Notes: a model not told the origin generated them from the sequence alone. A DNA stretch of 64,000 nucleotides from Denitromonas iodatirespirans (GCF_018524365.1 NZ_JAEKFT010000011.1:62001-126000); one strand, 5' to 3'. Positions 35,672 to 46,251 are shown, counted from the first letter of the stretch. Numbers and translations are program-made.

Positions 35672-36592
35672 TCAGTCGTCCTGGCCGCGCTTTTTGGCAC
35701 GCGGGTGGGCCGCGTCGTACACCTTGGCCAGGTGCTGGAAATCGAGATGGGTGTACACCTGCGTGCTGCGGATGCTGGCATGGCCGAGCATCTCCTGCAC
35801 GGCGCGCAAATCGCCGCTCGATTGCAACACATGGCTGGCGAAGCTGTGGCGCAGCATATGCGGATGGACATGGCTACCCTCGCCATGGCGGCGCACCCAG
35901 CGGTCGAGCCGGCTGCGCACTGCAGCCTGCGACAGGCGCGTGCCCTGGCGCGTGACGAACAAGGCCGTCTCCTGCGCCGGCGCGATGCCGGCTCGCACGG
36001 CCCGCCAGGCCTCGAGGGCGTCCAGCGCGGCGCGGCCGACGGGCACGATGCGCGTCTTGCCGCGCTTGCCGGTGACGGTCACCTCGCCCAAGGCCCGATC
36101 CACGCCGCGATCCACGTCCAGCGCCAACAGCTCGGCCAGGCGCAGGCCGGCGCTGTAGAGCAGCTCGAACATGGCGTGGTCGCGCACGTCGAGCGGGTCG
36201 TCGGGCGACACATCGAGCAGGCCGACCATGGCGTCGGGCGACAGGTTCTTGGGCAGGGTGCGCGGCGCGCGCGGCGGGCGAATGCCGTCGGCCGGGTTGT
36301 CGGTCGCGCCCTGGTGACGCACCCGCCAGCGGAAGAAGCCGCGCCAGGCGGACAAGGCGCGCGCCACCGAGCGCGGCGACAGGCCGGCACCATGCAGGCG
36401 GGCGGCGAAACGGCGGATCTGGGCAGTGGTGAGGCTGGCCGGATCGACCGGCCCGGCCAGGTCGGCCAGCTTGCGCAGTTCGCGCCGGTAGCTGGTCAGG
36501 GTGTGTGCGCTGGCACGCCGCTGGCTGGCGAGGTAGTCGAGATAGGCCTCGACCGGCCGGTCGAAGGGCGACGGGGCGCCGCCGTCGATCAT
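35672..36592 (-). CDS. xerC: tyrosine recombinase XerC
   Basis: This 306-residue recombinase acts with XerD at dif to resolve chromosome dimers. The N-terminal SAM-like core-binding domain (about 10-95) is followed by the catalytic domain. The C-terminal motifs HMLRHSFASHVLQ (H-x-x-R), LGHASIRSTQVYTH (His and the nucleophile Tyr) are intact. The ATG at 36592 belongs to the ATGAT duplication of a family A element, which separates xerC from its usual partners DUF484 and dapF. No Shine-Dalgarno sequence precedes this ATG; the overlapping stop of the element ORF2 may bring ribosomes. Confidence 0.95.
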   Translation of the reverse strand: MIDGGAPSPFDRPVEAYLDYLASQRRASAHTLTSYRRELRKLADLAGPVDPASLTTAQIRRFAARLHGAGLSPRSVARALSAWRGFFRWRVRHQGATDNPADGIRPPRAPRTLPKNLSPDAMVGLLDVSPDDPLDVRDHAMFELLYSAGLRLAELLALDVDRGVDRALGEVTVTGKRGKTRIVPVGRAALDALEAWRAVRAGIAPAQETALFVTRQGTRLSQAAVRSRLDRWVRRHGEGSHVHPHMLRHSFASHVLQSSGDLRAVQEMLGHASIRSTQVYTHLDFQHLAKVYDAAHPRAKKRGQDD

Positions 36593-36855
36593 CCTAGAAA
36601 CCGTAGTTGGACGCGGCCGAGTGTGCGTCTGGCGGGATGAGGGCAGGCCCCCACGCTCACTTCGTTCGCTGCCCCCCGAGGGGGCTGCACCCGCTCTTGG
36701 GGCGGCCCGGCGAGCGGGTGGACAAGGCGGGACGACGTACAGCCTGCACGCTGTAAGGAGGAGCAACGCGGCCAGGCGGCCCGCCAGACGTGCAATCGGG
36801 TGCGTAGCGCTCTCACCGGACGGGCGATCGGCCTCGGAGCCGGGATTTCTCGCAT
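36589..36855 (-). CDS. ORF2 of family A element, copy 2 (88 aa)
   Basis: This frame begins three bases after ORF1 behind AAGGGG (spacing 7). It encodes MREIPAPRPI, RAWPRC-like residues, CSSLQRAGC and ends RRTLGRVQLRFLG, matching copy 1 except for 26 extra residues in the middle from a 78-bp in-frame insertion (about 36634-36722, containing a C5-G6 hairpin). The TGA overlaps the xerC ATG (ATGA at 36589-36592). That the insertion is a multiple of three supports selection on the frame. No homology known to me. Confidence 0.45.
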   Translation of the reverse strand: MREIPAPRPIARPVRALRTRLHVWRAAWPRCSSLQRAGCTSSRLVHPLAGPPQERVQPPRGAANEVSVGACPHPARRTLGRVQLRFLG

Positions 36856-36904
36856 ATGTCAGCCCCTTGGCAACATGCTCAAGCGGTCAACTGCGGTTTC
36901 TAGG
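36593..36904 (-). mobile_element. family A MITE-like element, copy 2
   Basis: A 312-bp element with 10 outermost bases identical at both ends (CCTAGAAACC/GGTTTCTAGG) and similarity over about 21. It is flanked by perfect ATCAT duplications (36588-36592 and 36905-36909; ATGAT on the coding strand). It lies inside the conserved dapF-DUF484-xerC operon in the same orientation relative to the downstream gene as copy 1. It differs from copy 1 by a 78-bp internal insertion, one base before ORF2 and scattered substitutions. Confidence 0.92.
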
Positions 36905-36909
36905 ATCAT
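36859..36909 (-). CDS. ORF1 of family A element, copy 2 (16 aa)
   Basis: The ATG of the left ATGAT duplication, originally the xerC start codon one base after the DUF484 stop, opens a 16-codon frame M-I-LETAVDRLS-M-L-P-RG ending at TGA 36859-36861. It matches the 16-codon frame of copy 1 and ends three bases before ORF2. It would use the ribosome binding site that once served xerC. Confidence 0.4.
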   Translation of the reverse strand: MILETAVDRLSMLPRG

Positions 36910-36910
36910 G

Positions 36911-37561
36911 TCAGCCGAGCCGGCGCTGCACCGCGGCGCTGACCATCTCGCCGATGCGGCTCACATACAGCGTGCCCATCTCGGCGTAGAAGCGCTCGGC
37001 GTCTTCGCTGCCCATGGCCAGCAGGCCGAACACCCGCCGGTCGCGCTGGAGCGGCACCAGGGCCACCGAGCGCACATGCGGCGCGGCTTCGCCGAACCAG
37101 TCGGTGATCTCGACTTGGGCCGGGCTGCCGCAATAGGGGCGGCGCATGTCGCCGGCGAAGAAGCGCACGTCTTCGGACACCGGGGCGAACTCGACGGTCT
37201 CGCGGGTGAGGACGCTGTTCCAGATGCGGATCGCCACATGCGGCACGGAGAAGTCTTCGCGCAAGTGGCTGAACACCGCGTCGCGCACCGCCTCGAAGCT
37301 GTCGGCATCGAGCAGGGCGAGCACCAGGCGGTGCACCTTTTCGCTGATCTCGTCGTTCTCTTCGCCGAAGCGGATCAGCTCGGTGAGTTTGACTTCGAGC
37401 TGGCGGATCTTCTCGCGCAGGGCATGCAGCTGCCGCTCGGCCAGGGAAATGGCCTGGCCGTTGTGCGGATGGGCTACGGAGAGGGAGCCGAGCAGCTCGC
37501 CGTTGCGTTCGAAAAAGTCCGGGTTGTCCTGCAGAAAACGGACGATGTCATCGGTGTTCAT
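36911..37561 (-). CDS. DUF484 family protein
   Basis: This 216-residue protein has a short N-terminal helix region (VRFLQDNPDFFERNGELL), a coiled coil (about 40-75, QLHALREKIRQLEVKLTEL) and a GAF-like domain (about 85-216, ALVPLQRDRRVFGLLAMGS). The ligand and role are unknown. DUF484 lies between dapF and xerC in many Proteobacteria, as here, although a family A element now separates it from xerC. Confidence 0.9.
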   Translation of the reverse strand: MNTDDIVRFLQDNPDFFERNGELLGSLSVAHPHNGQAISLAERQLHALREKIRQLEVKLTELIRFGEENDEISEKVHRLVLALLDADSFEAVRDAVFSHLREDFSVPHVAIRIWNSVLTRETVEFAPVSEDVRFFAGDMRRPYCGSPAQVEITDWFGEAAPHVRSVALVPLQRDRRVFGLLAMGSEDAERFYAEMGTLYVSRIGEMVSAAVQRRLG

Positions 37562-37595
37562 CTCGGGTGTGCTCCTCGCGCCGCTTGCGGCGCCT

Positions 37596-38429
37596 TCAGT
37601 CCAGTTCGATCTCGGCGTCGAACACCGTCACGGCCGGGCCGGTCATGTAGACCGGCGACCCCGGCCCGGCCCAGGCGATGCTCAGCGATCCGCCGCGGGT
37701 GTCGACCCGTACCGGGCTGACCAGCAGTTCGCGCAGGATGCCGGCCACCACCGCCGCGCAGGCGCCGGTGCCGCAGGCCAGGGTTTCGCCGGCGCCGCGT
37801 TCCCACACGCGCAGGCGGATGTGATGGGCATCGACCACCTGCATGAAGCCGGCGTTGACCCTCGCGGGGAAACGCACATGGTTTTCGATGGCTGGCCCCT
37901 GCACCGTCACCGGCGCGCTGTCCACATCGGCCACCACCTGCACGGCATGGGGGTTGCCCATGCTCACGGCGGTGATCAGCACCCGTACATCGCCCAGCGA
38001 CAGGGGCTGGACGACGGCATCGCTGTCGGCGTCGAACGGGATGTCGTCCGGTGCCAGGTGCGGCGCGCCCATATTGACGGTGACTTGGCCGTCGGCTTCG
38101 AGCTTCGGCTCGATCAGACCGGCCTGGGTTTCGACCCGGATATGCGTCTTGTCGGTGAGTTTGCGGTCGTGCACGAAGCGCACGAAGCAGCGCGCGCCGT
38201 TGCCGCATTGCTCAACTTCGCCGCCATCGGCATTGAAGATACGGTAGCGGAAGTCGACGCCGGGCTGGGTCGGCGCCTCGACCACCAGCAGCTGGTCGCA
38301 GCCGACGCCGAAATGGCGGTCCGCCAGGAAGCGGATCCGCTCGGGCGTCAGTTCGAAGGGCGCGCGGGTGGCATCGACCACGATGAAGTCGTTGCCCAGC
38401 CCGTGCATCTTGGTAAAGCGCAATCGCAT
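37596..38429 (-). CDS. dapF: diaminopimelate epimerase
   Basis: This 277-residue enzyme interconverts LL- and meso-diaminopimelate for lysine and peptidoglycan synthesis, without a cofactor. The two catalytic Cys residues are Cys75 (EQCGNGARC) and Cys219 (LACGTGACA), in the two pseudo-symmetric halves. The N terminus [16 protein letters not shown] is typical. It is the first gene of the dapF-DUF484-xerC group. Confidence 0.97.
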   Translation of the reverse strand: MRLRFTKMHGLGNDFIVVDATRAPFELTPERIRFLADRHFGVGCDQLLVVEAPTQPGVDFRYRIFNADGGEVEQCGNGARCFVRFVHDRKLTDKTHIRVETQAGLIEPKLEADGQVTVNMGAPHLAPDDIPFDADSDAVVQPLSLGDVRVLITAVSMGNPHAVQVVADVDSAPVTVQGPAIENHVRFPARVNAGFMQVVDAHHIRLRVWERGAGETLACGTGACAAVVAGILRELLVSPVRVDTRGGSLSIAWAGPGSPVYMTGPAVTVFDAEIELD

Positions 38430-38512
38430 GACAGCATCCCGCCGGGGTTCACTGGGGTGGCATTGTCCCGCAGCGACGAGGGCGCGTCCACTTCGTGCGC
38501 CGGGGGGAAGCC

Positions 38513-38971
38513 TCAGATCGGCAAGGCGGTGTCGTGCTTGACCTCGCGCAGCGCCACCACGGAACGCACGGTGGCCACTTCCGGCAGCTTGAGCAGGAAG
38601 TTGTGCATGAACATGGCGTAGCTCTCCACGTCGGGCAGGAAGAGCTTCAGCTGATAGTCGCTATCGCCGGACAGGGCATAGCATTCGACGATTTCGCGGC
38701 GCGAGTGGATATGCCGCTCGACCTGCTCGGTCACCCGCGCATCATGGGTCTTGAGCTGCAGATTCACCAGCACGCAGGTGCCCAGGCCGAGCTTGCGCCT
38801 ATCCAGCACTGCCACGTAGCGCTTGATCAGGCCGGAGGTCTCCAGATCGCGCACCCGCCGCCAACAGGGCGACACCGACAGGCCGACCCGGTCGGCCAGC
38901 TCCTGGTTGCTCACACGGGCGTTGAGCTGAAGTTCGCTCAGCAACTGACGCTGTACGCGATCGATTTTCAT
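38513..38971 (-). CDS. Lrp/AsnC family transcriptional regulator
   Basis: This 152-residue regulator has an N-terminal winged helix (about 1-60: [23 protein letters not shown], then [17 protein letters not shown]) and a C-terminal RAM ligand domain ([15 protein letters not shown]). It probably responds to an amino acid. It diverges from the TyrR-type activator gene with 266 bases between, so it may share or control that region. The start at 38971 removes an implausible leader of 48 codons. Confidence 0.92.
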   Translation of the reverse strand: MKIDRVQRQLLSELQLNARVSNQELADRVGLSVSPCWRRVRDLETSGLIKRYVAVLDRRKLGLGTCVLVNLQLKTHDARVTEQVERHIHSRREIVECYALSGDSDYQLKLFLPDVESYAMFMHNFLLKLPEVATVRSVVALREVKHDTALPI

Positions 38972-39106
38972 GGCGGGCGCTCTCCCTGCGTGCCGGAGGG
39001 TTCCGGCGCGACTGGGCAACAACCAATGCAATCGCCGTGCCAAACGCAAAATCCTTTGTATTACCGGGCCTTTGGCGACATCAACTGCCTCCACGCCGCA
39101 GGGCGA

Positions 39107-39124
39107 TGTAAACAAACATTTACA
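39107..39124. promoter_or_regulatory. strong TyrR box
   Basis: TGTAAACAAACATTTACA fits the TyrR box TGTAAA-N6-TTTACA exactly. It lies 114 bases upstream of the TyrR-type activator gene and 136 bases from the divergent Lrp/AsnC gene, so autoregulation and control of the neighbour are both possible. Confidence 0.8.
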
Positions 39125-39188
39125 ACAAGTCGGCAGAATCCATCGTGTCGCACAAGAACTACTTAAAAAATCAACTGCTTGCAGCGCC

Positions 39189-39206
39189 CGTACACAAACA
39201 GTTACA
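39189..39206. promoter_or_regulatory. weak TyrR box
   Basis: CGTACACAAACAGTTACA keeps the N6 spacing and the same CAAACA core as the strong box at 39107, with weaker arms. The box centres are 82 bases apart, close to eight helical turns, which would suit cooperative binding. Confidence 0.5.
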
Positions 39207-39237
39207 CTGTTGCCTTTCGTTTACACCCAGGTTCCCC

Positions 39238-40791
<1,554 letters not shown>

Positions 40792-40792
40792 G

Positions 40793-41023
40793 ATGCCGCG
40801 CACCCTGCCCCGCCTGCCCGTGTGGCTGATCGGACTCGGCGCGCTGTGCGTGCTCTTCGGCCTGGCGCTGACGGCCGGCATCGGCACCGGCTGGCATCCG
40901 CTGCTGGCCAGCGACGGCGCCGGCATCGTGTTCATCGTCTCGGGGATCGCGCTGGCCGGCAGCGCCGCCTTTCCGCTGGTGTTCGCCCGCCTGTCGGCCG
41001 ACGACCGCGAACCGCGTCAGTAG
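40793..41023 (+). CDS. small membrane protein
   Basis: This 76-residue protein has two hydrophobic helices (about 10-28 and 41-63). It starts one base after the TyrR-type gene and so is probably in its transcript. Its 3' end overlaps the convergent acyltransferase gene by 7 bases. I recognise no family. Confidence 0.6.
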   Translation: MPRTLPRLPVWLIGLGALCVLFGLALTAGIGTGWHPLLASDGAGIVFIVSGIALAGSAAFPLVFARLSADDREPRQ

Positions 41024-41889
41024 AAGCGCCGCTCGCCCTCGGGCCGGGTCTTGAAGCGCCGGTGCACCCAGTAGTACTGCTCGGGCTCGGCACGCACCAT
41101 GCGCTCGATCTCGGCATTCATCCGCGCCACGTCGGCGGTCACGTCGCCGGACGGATAATCGGCCCACGGCTCGCCCAGCGTCACCTCGTAACCCGCCCCA
41201 CCGCGCAGCATGCGCGTCTGGCACGGCACCACGGCCGCGCCGGCCATGCGGGCAAAGCGCGGCAGGCCGGTGATGGTCGCCGTGGAAATACCGAAGAAGG
41301 GCACGAAGATCGACTCTTTGCGCCCGTGGTCCATGTCCGGCAGGTAGTAGAACGGCCGCCCCGCCTTCATCGCCTTGACCGTGCTGCGGATGCTCTCGTC
41401 GCGCGGCAACAGGCGCTGATCGCCGAAGCGGCTGCGCCCGTGATGGAGCCAGCGATCGATCACCGCGTCATGCTGACGCGCGTAGATGCTGACGATGTCG
41501 AAGGCCATGGTGACGCGCGTGCCGCCCATATCGAGGCCGACGAAATGCGGCGCCATGAGGATCACCGGCGTGCCGGCATCGAGCAAGGCCTGCACCCGCT
41601 CGATGCCGCGGATGCGGATCAGCCGTTCGAGCCGCTCGCGCGGCGCCCACCACAGCAGGCCGCGCTCGAGCAGGCTGCGCCCCAGCAAACGGAAGTGGCG
41701 CTCGGCCATCAGGCGGCACTCACCCTCCGTCCATTCGGGAAAGCAGTGGCGCAGGTTGGTCAGCACCACCTTGCGCCGCGTGCGCGCCGCCCGGTACAGG
41801 ATCAGCCCCAGCGCTTCGCCGATCGGCGCCAGCACCGCCAAGGGCAGCCAGTGCAGCAGCCACAGCAGACCCACCAGCACACGGCTCAT
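41017..41889 (-). CDS. LpxL/HtrB-type lipid A acyltransferase 1
   Basis: This 290-residue inner-membrane enzyme transfers a secondary acyl chain to lipid A or a related lipid. It has an N-terminal membrane helix (about 5-30) and the acyltransferase motif H-x4-D in APHFVGLDMGG, with FYYLPDMDHGRKESIFVPFFG further on. It follows its paralogue (41930-42790) on the same strand with 40 bases between. Paired genes of this type are usual beside metK in Betaproteobacteria. Confidence 0.9.
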   Translation of the reverse strand: MSRVLVGLLWLLHWLPLAVLAPIGEALGLILYRAARTRRKVVLTNLRHCFPEWTEGECRLMAERHFRLLGRSLLERGLLWWAPRERLERLIRIRGIERVQALLDAGTPVILMAPHFVGLDMGGTRVTMAFDIVSIYARQHDAVIDRWLHHGRSRFGDQRLLPRDESIRSTVKAMKAGRPFYYLPDMDHGRKESIFVPFFGISTATITGLPRFARMAGAAVVPCQTRMLRGGAGYEVTLGEPWADYPSGDVTADVARMNAEIERMVRAEPEQYYWVHRRFKTRPEGERRFY

Positions 41890-41929
41890 CGGCCGACCCT
41901 CCTGTCGCGGATGCGCCCGTCGGATGCAC

Positions 41930-42790
41930 TCATGCCTCGCCCTCCGGCAGCGGCACCCGGGACGGGCGCTTGTAGCGGTGGTAGCCCCACAGATACTGGG
42001 TCGGGCAGGCGCGGATCATCGCTTCCATTTCGCGATTGATGGCCGCCACCCGAGCGGCGGTGTCGCCCTCGATGGGCGCGGTCGGCGCCTGGAAGCGCAC
42101 ATGGTAGCCACGCCCGCCGGGAAGGCGCTCGGCCCAGCAGCAGATCACCCGCACGCCCTTGACCTCGCTCAGCCGCGCCGCCAGCGTCATGGTCCACGCC
42201 GGGCGATCGAAAAAGGGCGCCCACATGCCTTCGCCCACGTCCGGTGTCTGATCCGGCAGCATGCCGATCGCCTCGCCGCTGCGCAGCGCCTTGACCAGCT
42301 TGCGCACCCCGCTCATTGCCGCCGGCGCGATGCTCATGCCGCCGCGCTGACGGCCGGCGGCAATCAACGGCATCAAGGCGGAAAAATTGGGCGGACGGTA
42401 CAGCACCGTGATCCGGTCGCGCGAGGCGTAGTACTGGGCGGTGATCTCGAAGCAGCCCAGATGCGGCACCAGAAACAGGATGCCGGCGCCTTCGGCATGC
42501 GCGGCGTCGACCAGCTCCCAGCCGCTCACCTTCACCACCTTGGCCACCACCTCGGCATGCGGGCGCAGCAGGACCCACGGCAGCTCCAGCGCCTGCTTGC
42601 CCGATTCGCGCATCACGGCGCCGCGCAGCCGGGTGGCCGGCGGCCCCATCGCCTGGGTCAGGTTGCCGCACAGCCGCGCGCGGTATTTCGGCGACAGCGC
42701 ATAAGCCATCACCCCGATCAGCGCACCGAGACGGTGGACGACCGAGAGCGGCAGGGCGGCAAGGATGCGGAACAGAAACTGGGCGAACAC
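41930..42790 (-). CDS. LpxL/HtrB-type lipid A acyltransferase 2
   Basis: This 286-residue paralogue of the next gene has H-x4-E in VPHLGCFEIT, the catalytic pair of the family, plus GMLPDQTPDVGEGMWAPFF. It probably acylates lipid A at a different position or with a different chain length from its neighbour. It diverges from metK across 229 bases, where the metK promoter lies. Confidence 0.9.
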   Translation of the reverse strand: MFAQFLFRILAALPLSVVHRLGALIGVMAYALSPKYRARLCGNLTQAMGPPATRLRGAVMRESGKQALELPWVLLRPHAEVVAKVVKVSGWELVDAAHAEGAGILFLVPHLGCFEITAQYYASRDRITVLYRPPNFSALMPLIAAGRQRGGMSIAPAAMSGVRKLVKALRSGEAIGMLPDQTPDVGEGMWAPFFDRPAWTMTLAARLSEVKGVRVICCWAERLPGGRGYHVRFQAPTAPIEGDTAARVAAINREMEAMIRACPTQYLWGYHRYKRPSRVPLPEGEA

Positions 42791-42842
42791 GAGCGCGTTT
42801 ATAACCGATTCCGCCGCTCAGCGGGCGGGCGGTCCGGCGATT

Positions 42843-42870
42843 TTGCATGCACGATGAGTTGACTTATAAT
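42843..42870 (+). promoter_or_regulatory. sigma-70 promoter of metK
   Basis: TTGCAT (42843-42848) and a perfect TATAAT (42865-42870) are separated by 16 bases and point toward metK. Transcription from about 42877 would give a leader of roughly 143 bases. Confidence 0.75.
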
Positions 42871-42957
42871 CCGCGCCTACCGCCGAGTTAAAGACAACTT
42901 GCAGGGCGGCAGGCTGCGAACGCGGCCAAATACTGCTAAAGCGTCGCCGCTCGACCG

Positions 42958-42999
42958 AAATCCCCGGAGCTGGCTTCGCCAGCGATTGACGGGGATTTT
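42958..42999 (+). promoter_or_regulatory. terminator-like hairpin in the metK leader
   Basis: AAATCCCCG pairs with CGGGGATTT, enclosing a second stem (GCTGGC-TTC-GCCAGC), and is followed by a short T-run. It lies between the metK promoter and the start codon, so it would act as an attenuator rather than a gene-end terminator. The 80 bases before it contain further pairing segments (GGGCGGC, CGCGGCC, GTCGCCGC). SAM-binding control would be natural for metK, but I cannot match the leader to a known SAM or SAH riboswitch class by eye. Confidence 0.6.
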
Positions 43000-43019
43000 G
43001 TTTCTGGAGCACCCGATTC

Positions 43020-44186
43020 ATGGCCAATGCCTTCCTGTTTACTTCGGAGTCCGTCTCCGAAGGCCATCCCGACAAAGTCGCCGACCAGGTGTCGGACGCG
43101 ATTCTCGACGCCATCCTGGCCGACGACCCGCACGGCCGCGTCGCCTGCGAAACCCTGGTGTCGACCGGTCTGGTCGTCATCTCGGGCGAGATCACCACCA
43201 GCACGCACATCAACTACCGCGAAGTCGCCCAGGACACCATCCGCCGCATCGGCTACGACGACTCGTCCTCCGGCTTCGACTACAAGTCCTGCGCCATCCT
43301 CACCGCCATCAACCGCCAGTCGGCCGACATCGCGCAAGGCGTGAATGAAGGCGAAGGCCTGGACCTCGACCAGGGCGCCGGCGACCAGGGCCTGATGTTC
43401 GGCTACGCCTGCAACGAAACCCCGGCACTGATGCCGCTGCCGATCTACTACGCGCACCGCGTCATGCAGCGCCAGGCAGAGCTGCGCAAGGACGGCCGCC
43501 TCACTTGGCTGCGCCCGGACGCCAAGTGCCAGCTGACCGTCAAGTATGTGGATGGCAAGCCGGTCGCGATCGACACCGTGGTGGTGTCGACCCAGCACCA
43601 TCCGGACATCTCCCATGCCCAGCTGTCCGAGGCGGTGATCGAGGAGATCATCAAGCCGGTGCTGCCCAGCGAGATGCTCGGCGAGAAGGTGCGCTACCTG
43701 ATCAACCCCACCGGCCGCTTCGTGGTCGGCGGCCCGCACGGCGACTGCGGCCTGACCGGCCGCAAGATCATCGTCGACACCTACGGCGGCGCGGCCCACC
43801 ACGGCGGAGGCGCCTTCTCGGGCAAGGATCCGTCCAAGGTCGACCGCTCGGCCGCCTACGCCGGGCGCTACGTGGCCAAGAACATCGTCGCCGCCGGCCT
43901 GGCCGACAAGTGCGAGGTGCAGATCGCCTACGCCATCGGCGTGGCCCAGCCGGTGTCGCTGATGGTCAACACCTTCGGCACCGGCAAGATCGAGGAAGAC
44001 CACATCGAAGCGCTGGTGCGCCGCCACTTCGACCTGCGTCCGAAAGGCATCATCCAGACCCTCGACCTGCTGCGCCCGATCTACGGCAAGACCGCCGCCT
44101 ACGGCCACTTCGGCCGCGACGAGCCGGAGTTCACCTGGGAGGCCACCGACAAGGCCGCCCAGCTGCGCGCCGACGCCGGCCTGTAA
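43020..44186 (+). CDS. metK: S-adenosylmethionine synthetase
   Basis: This 388-residue enzyme makes SAM from methionine and ATP. The methionine-binding [17 protein letters not shown], the ATP-binding [12 protein letters not shown] and the P-loop-like [19 protein letters not shown] are all intact. Length is usual for the family. A promoter and structured leader precede it, and a Rho-independent terminator follows at 44211. Confidence 0.98.
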   Translation: MANAFLFTSESVSEGHPDKVADQVSDAILDAILADDPHGRVACETLVSTGLVVISGEITTSTHINYREVAQDTIRRIGYDDSSSGFDYKSCAILTAINRQSADIAQGVNEGEGLDLDQGAGDQGLMFGYACNETPALMPLPIYYAHRVMQRQAELRKDGRLTWLRPDAKCQLTVKYVDGKPVAIDTVVVSTQHHPDISHAQLSEAVIEEIIKPVLPSEMLGEKVRYLINPTGRFVVGGPHGDCGLTGRKIIVDTYGGAAHHGGGAFSGKDPSKVDRSAAYAGRYVAKNIVAAGLADKCEVQIAYAIGVAQPVSLMVNTFGTGKIEEDHIEALVRRHFDLRPKGIIQTLDLLRPIYGKTAAYGHFGRDEPEFTWEATDKAAQLRADAGL

Positions 44187-44210
44187 GCAGCGCTGCATCC
44201 GGCATGACGA

Positions 44211-44235
44211 ACCCCGCCCGCGTGGCGGGGTTTTT
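44211..44235 (+). terminator. Rho-independent terminator of metK
   Basis: ACCCCGCC-CGCGT-GGCGGGGT followed by TTTT forms an 8-bp G+C-rich stem 25 bases after the metK stop codon. Confidence 0.93.
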
Positions 44236-44306
44236 CGTTGACTGGCCCGGTCGCCCCGAGCCGATGCGTTCCGGGTCAAACCCCGGCGCTTGCGCAACAA
44301 TGCCGC

Positions 44307-45188
44307 ATGAACCCTCGCGCCCAAGCCTTCCTTCCCCTGCTCTTCGTCCTGCTGTGGAGCACCGGCTTCATCGGCGCCAAGCTCGGGCTGCCCTACGCCG
44401 AACCGCTGACCTTCCTCAGCACCCGCTATGTGCTGGTGATCGCGGTGATGCTGGCGGTCGTCATCGTCAGCCGCGCTCCGTGGCCGCGCAGCTGGGGCGC
44501 GACGGCCCACATCGCCGCCACCGGCCTGATGGTGCACGGCCTCTACCTGGGCGGCGTGTTCATGTCGATCAAGCATGGCCTGCCCGCCGGCGTGACGGCC
44601 CTGGTCGTGGGCATGCAGCCGCTGCTCACCGCGGTCGGCGCCGGTGCGCTGCTGGGCGAGCGCGTCAGCCCGCGCCAGTGGCTGGGCCTGGTGCTCGGCT
44701 TCGTCGGGGTGGCGCTGGTGGTCGGCGGCCGCGCCCAACTGGGCCTGCCGGCCGGCGACCTATGGCACATGATCTGGCCGGCGCTGGTGGCGCTGCTCGG
44801 CATCACCGCCGGCACGCTATACCAGAAGCGCCACTGCCCGAGCTTCGACCTGCGCACCGGCAGCGTCATCCAGTTCGTGCCGGCGCTGCTGCTCACCGCA
44901 TTGGTCGCCGCGCAGACCGAAACCCTGCATATCGAGTGGCACGGCCGCTTCATCTTCGCCCTGCTGTGGCTGGTGCTGGTGCTGTCGGTCGGCGCCATCA
45001 GCCTGCTCAACCTGCTGATCCGCCAGGGCAGCGCCACCCATGTGGCCAGCCTGTTCTACCTCACCCCGCCGGTGACCGCCATCATCGCCTGGGCGCTGTT
45101 CGACGAGACCCTCTCGCCGATGGCGATCGTCGGCATGGCCGTGGCCGTCAGCGGTGTGTGGCTGGCGCGCCAGCGCAGCGCACGCTGA
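44307..45188 (+). CDS. EamA/DMT family transporter
   Basis: This 293-residue membrane protein has ten predicted helices in two EamA repeats (first about 1-135, second about 145-285). LWSTGFIGAKLGLP opens the first repeat and LGERVSPRQWLGLVLGFVGVALVV closes it; DETLSPMAIVGMAVAVSGVW closes the second. The family exports amino acids or metabolites; the substrate is unknown. The start at 44307 follows the metK terminator by 71 bases. Confidence 0.9.
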   Translation: MNPRAQAFLPLLFVLLWSTGFIGAKLGLPYAEPLTFLSTRYVLVIAVMLAVVIVSRAPWPRSWGATAHIAATGLMVHGLYLGGVFMSIKHGLPAGVTALVVGMQPLLTAVGAGALLGERVSPRQWLGLVLGFVGVALVVGGRAQLGLPAGDLWHMIWPALVALLGITAGTLYQKRHCPSFDLRTGSVIQFVPALLLTALVAAQTETLHIEWHGRFIFALLWLVLVLSVGAISLLNLLIRQGSATHVASLFYLTPPVTAIIAWALFDETLSPMAIVGMAVAVSGVWLARQRSAR

Positions 45189-45254
45189 ACCTTCCGTCCG
45201 CGGTCGCGCTCATAGAGGTTCGAGACCGCGCGACCCAGGACGGAGGAAACACCG

Positions 45255-45863
45255 ATGATCCACCGCTGCCGGAACCGGCTGCGCCGCGCACTGATGCAGG
45301 TCGCCGCCCTTTGCATGCTGCTCGGCCTGACGCCGGCCGCCTTGGCCGACGACGCCCTCGTCGACGCACTGCGCCGGGGCGGCTTGGTAGTGCTGGTGCG
45401 GCACGCTGTCACGGTGCCGGGCCTCGGCGACCCGCCGCAGTTCCGGCTCGGCGACTGCGCGACCCAGCGCAACCTCTCCGAGGCCGGCCGGGAGCAGGCG
45501 CGCGCCCTGGGCCGCTGGTTTCGCGATCAGGGCATCTCGGTGGGCGAGGTGCGCAGCAGCCGCTGGTGCCGCTGCCTGGACACGGCCACCCTGGCCTTCG
45601 GCGATACGCATCCGGTCTCGCCCTGGCCGCCGCTCGACTCGTTCTTCGAGGCGCGAGAGCGCGAGCCCGCTGCCACCGCGGCCGCGCTGGCCGGCCTCGC
45701 CGAGCCGGTGGCCGGCAACCGCATCTGGGTGACGCACCAGGTCAACATCACCGCCCTCAGCGGGGTGTTTCCGGCCAGCGGCGAGATGGTGGTGATGCGC
45801 CCGGCGCGCACCGCGGACGGCGGCTGGCGCCTCGAACTGCTCGGCCGGCTGCACCCCGCCTGA
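45255..45863 (+). CDS. exported histidine phosphatase family protein
   Basis: This 202-residue protein has a signal peptide (to about residue 31, ALA) and a histidine phosphatase fold. The phosphoacceptor His is in LVRHAVT (RHG variant RHA) and the second catalytic His in WVTHQVN. SSRWCRCLDTATLAF corresponds to the substrate-binding segment. Periplasmic location is expected. GGAGGAAA precedes the ATG. The substrate is unknown. Confidence 0.88.
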   Translation: MIHRCRNRLRRALMQVAALCMLLGLTPAALADDALVDALRRGGLVVLVRHAVTVPGLGDPPQFRLGDCATQRNLSEAGREQARALGRWFRDQGISVGEVRSSRWCRCLDTATLAFGDTHPVSPWPPLDSFFEAREREPAATAAALAGLAEPVAGNRIWVTHQVNITALSGVFPASGEMVVMRPARTADGGWRLELLGRLHPA

Positions 45864-45920
45864 CCGGCAACGGCGCACGGCGGTAGAATCCTGTCATCGC
45901 GCCCCTCGGAGACCTCGATC

Positions 45921-46241
45921 ATGCTGATGAGCACCACCCCCACCCTCGAAGGCCAGACCATCACCCGCTACCTGGGCGTCGTCAATGGCGAAGCCATCAT
46001 TGGCGCCAACATCTTCAAGGACATGTTCGCCGCCGTGCGCAACGTGGTCGGTGGTCGCGCCGGGGCCTACGAGCGCACCCTCGCCGATGCCCGCCAGATC
46101 GCCTTCGACGAAGCCGCCGAGGCCGCGGCCAGGCTCGGCGCCAACGCCATCGTCGGCATCGATGTGGACTACGAAGTGCTCGGTGCCGACAACGGCATGC
46201 TGATGGTGTGTGTCAGCGGCACCGCCGTGGTCGTCGGCTGA
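45921..46241 (+). CDS. YbjQ / UPF0145 family protein
   Basis: This 106-residue protein has the YbjQ core: [21 protein letters not shown] near the N terminus, [32 protein letters not shown] in the middle. The family is widespread, forms a pentameric beta-fold, and has no proven function. The start at 45921 is used; a second ATG two codons on is equally possible. Confidence 0.92.
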   Translation: MLMSTTPTLEGQTITRYLGVVNGEAIIGANIFKDMFAAVRNVVGGRAGAYERTLADARQIAFDEAAEAAARLGANAIVGIDVDYEVLGADNGMLMVCVSGTAVVVG

Positions 46242-46251
46242 GCGCAGGGCC

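Noticed and set aside
42871-43019. Naming the metK leader as a specific SAM or SAH riboswitch
   Set aside because: No consensus core could be aligned with confidence.
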